A stretch of DNA of 64,000 bases from NCBI GenBank assembly GCA_004194705.1, contig SADC01000345.1:1-64000 (forward strand). Direction: 5' to 3'. Below are positions 63,755 through 64,000 of this stretch, in pieces (position 1 is the stretch's first letter; the number at the start of each line of letters is the position of its first letter). The translations under genes were made by a program, and so were the position numbers. The DNA is from Ditylenchus dipsaci (taxonomy: Eukaryota; Nematoda; Chromadorea; Rhabditida; Anguinidae). The notes below the pieces were generated by a model. The model saw only the letters and a list, made by a program, of their open reading frames with translations, searched no databases and was not told the origin of the DNA.

Positions 63755-64000
63755 ACAGGGTTCGTAATCGTGCTTTTTAAAAAGATTTGTCCTTTTTTTG
63801 GGACCTGATTTCTTTTTTATTTTTGAATTTTTTAGTCAGAATGCTATTTTTCGCTCTAAAATAGCAATAAGCACTAGATAAAATGACCCCTTTTCTTTAT
63901 TTTACTCAAACGTCCATTTTCGAAATTTTTCATTTCGAACCCTGGTAATATATAATGGTGTATGCATGATATATTGAAGGCCTCCAAGTAAAAAATTACG
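63755..64000. other. No gene seen
   Basis: AT-rich to the window edge. Confidence 0.5.

Overview
This is an AT-rich, intron-bearing eukaryotic window, most likely from a nematode. The evidence for a nematode is indirect: where coding exons can be tracked, several GT-AG introns are only 43-49 nt long; acceptors are of the TTTTCAG type; one gene has a TTTTCAG acceptor about 20 nt upstream of its ATG, as expected for a spliced-leader site; and one F-box-like gene resembles, from memory, an expanded family in plant-parasitic tylenchid nematodes. Degenerate TTAGGC (nematode telomere-like) words also recur. No species is claimed. Real coding sequence is sparse, and most open frames here are chance or shadow frames.

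Recognisable genes, left to right: two tandem, decayed ADAM10/17-type metalloprotease copies (12.68-15.44 kb and 16.65-19.08 kb, +); an unidentified open frame in two overlapping phases (28.36-28.94 kb, -); the N-terminal half of a protein kinase whose frame contains an expanded Tyr-coding trinucleotide repeat (31.65-32.49 kb, -); a small gene with a possible GIY-YIG-like fold (37.28-37.82 kb, +); a four-exon PEDS1/TMEM189 (plasmanylethanolamine desaturase) gene (42.02-43.51 kb, -); an unidentified gene (50.11-50.61 kb, -); and an F-box-like gene (58.09-61.51 kb, +). Nearly all show one or more single-base frame breaks, so they are either pseudogenes or the assembly has indels.

The rest is dominated by small DNA transposons with readable boundaries. 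Seven elements have 8-bp target duplications of the hAT type (5.86, 20.99, 39.39, 47.91, 55.20, 56.18 and 57.85 kb); one retains BED-finger and hAT dimerisation remnants and another a BED finger. Three elements share GGCGCTA ends and 8-bp duplications. At least four elements are flanked by TTAA, and three of those carry a tRNA-like core with A and B boxes in the loop between long inverted arms. TA-flanked elements of pogo/Tigger type (CAGTCRA ends) and mariner-like type (CCGTATTYC ends) are scattered, and a 3-kb TA-flanked element contains an inserted hAT. Several dispersed repeat families (a GCGCCCC hairpin family carrying a consensus 5' splice site; a CTGTAGTTGATTATT family; a telomere-like foldback at 24.3-25.6 kb) fill much of the remainder.

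I see no operon-like gene organisation. The genes appear functionally unrelated and are separated by repeats. The most unusual structure is the TTAA-flanked foldback class carrying tRNA-like cores.
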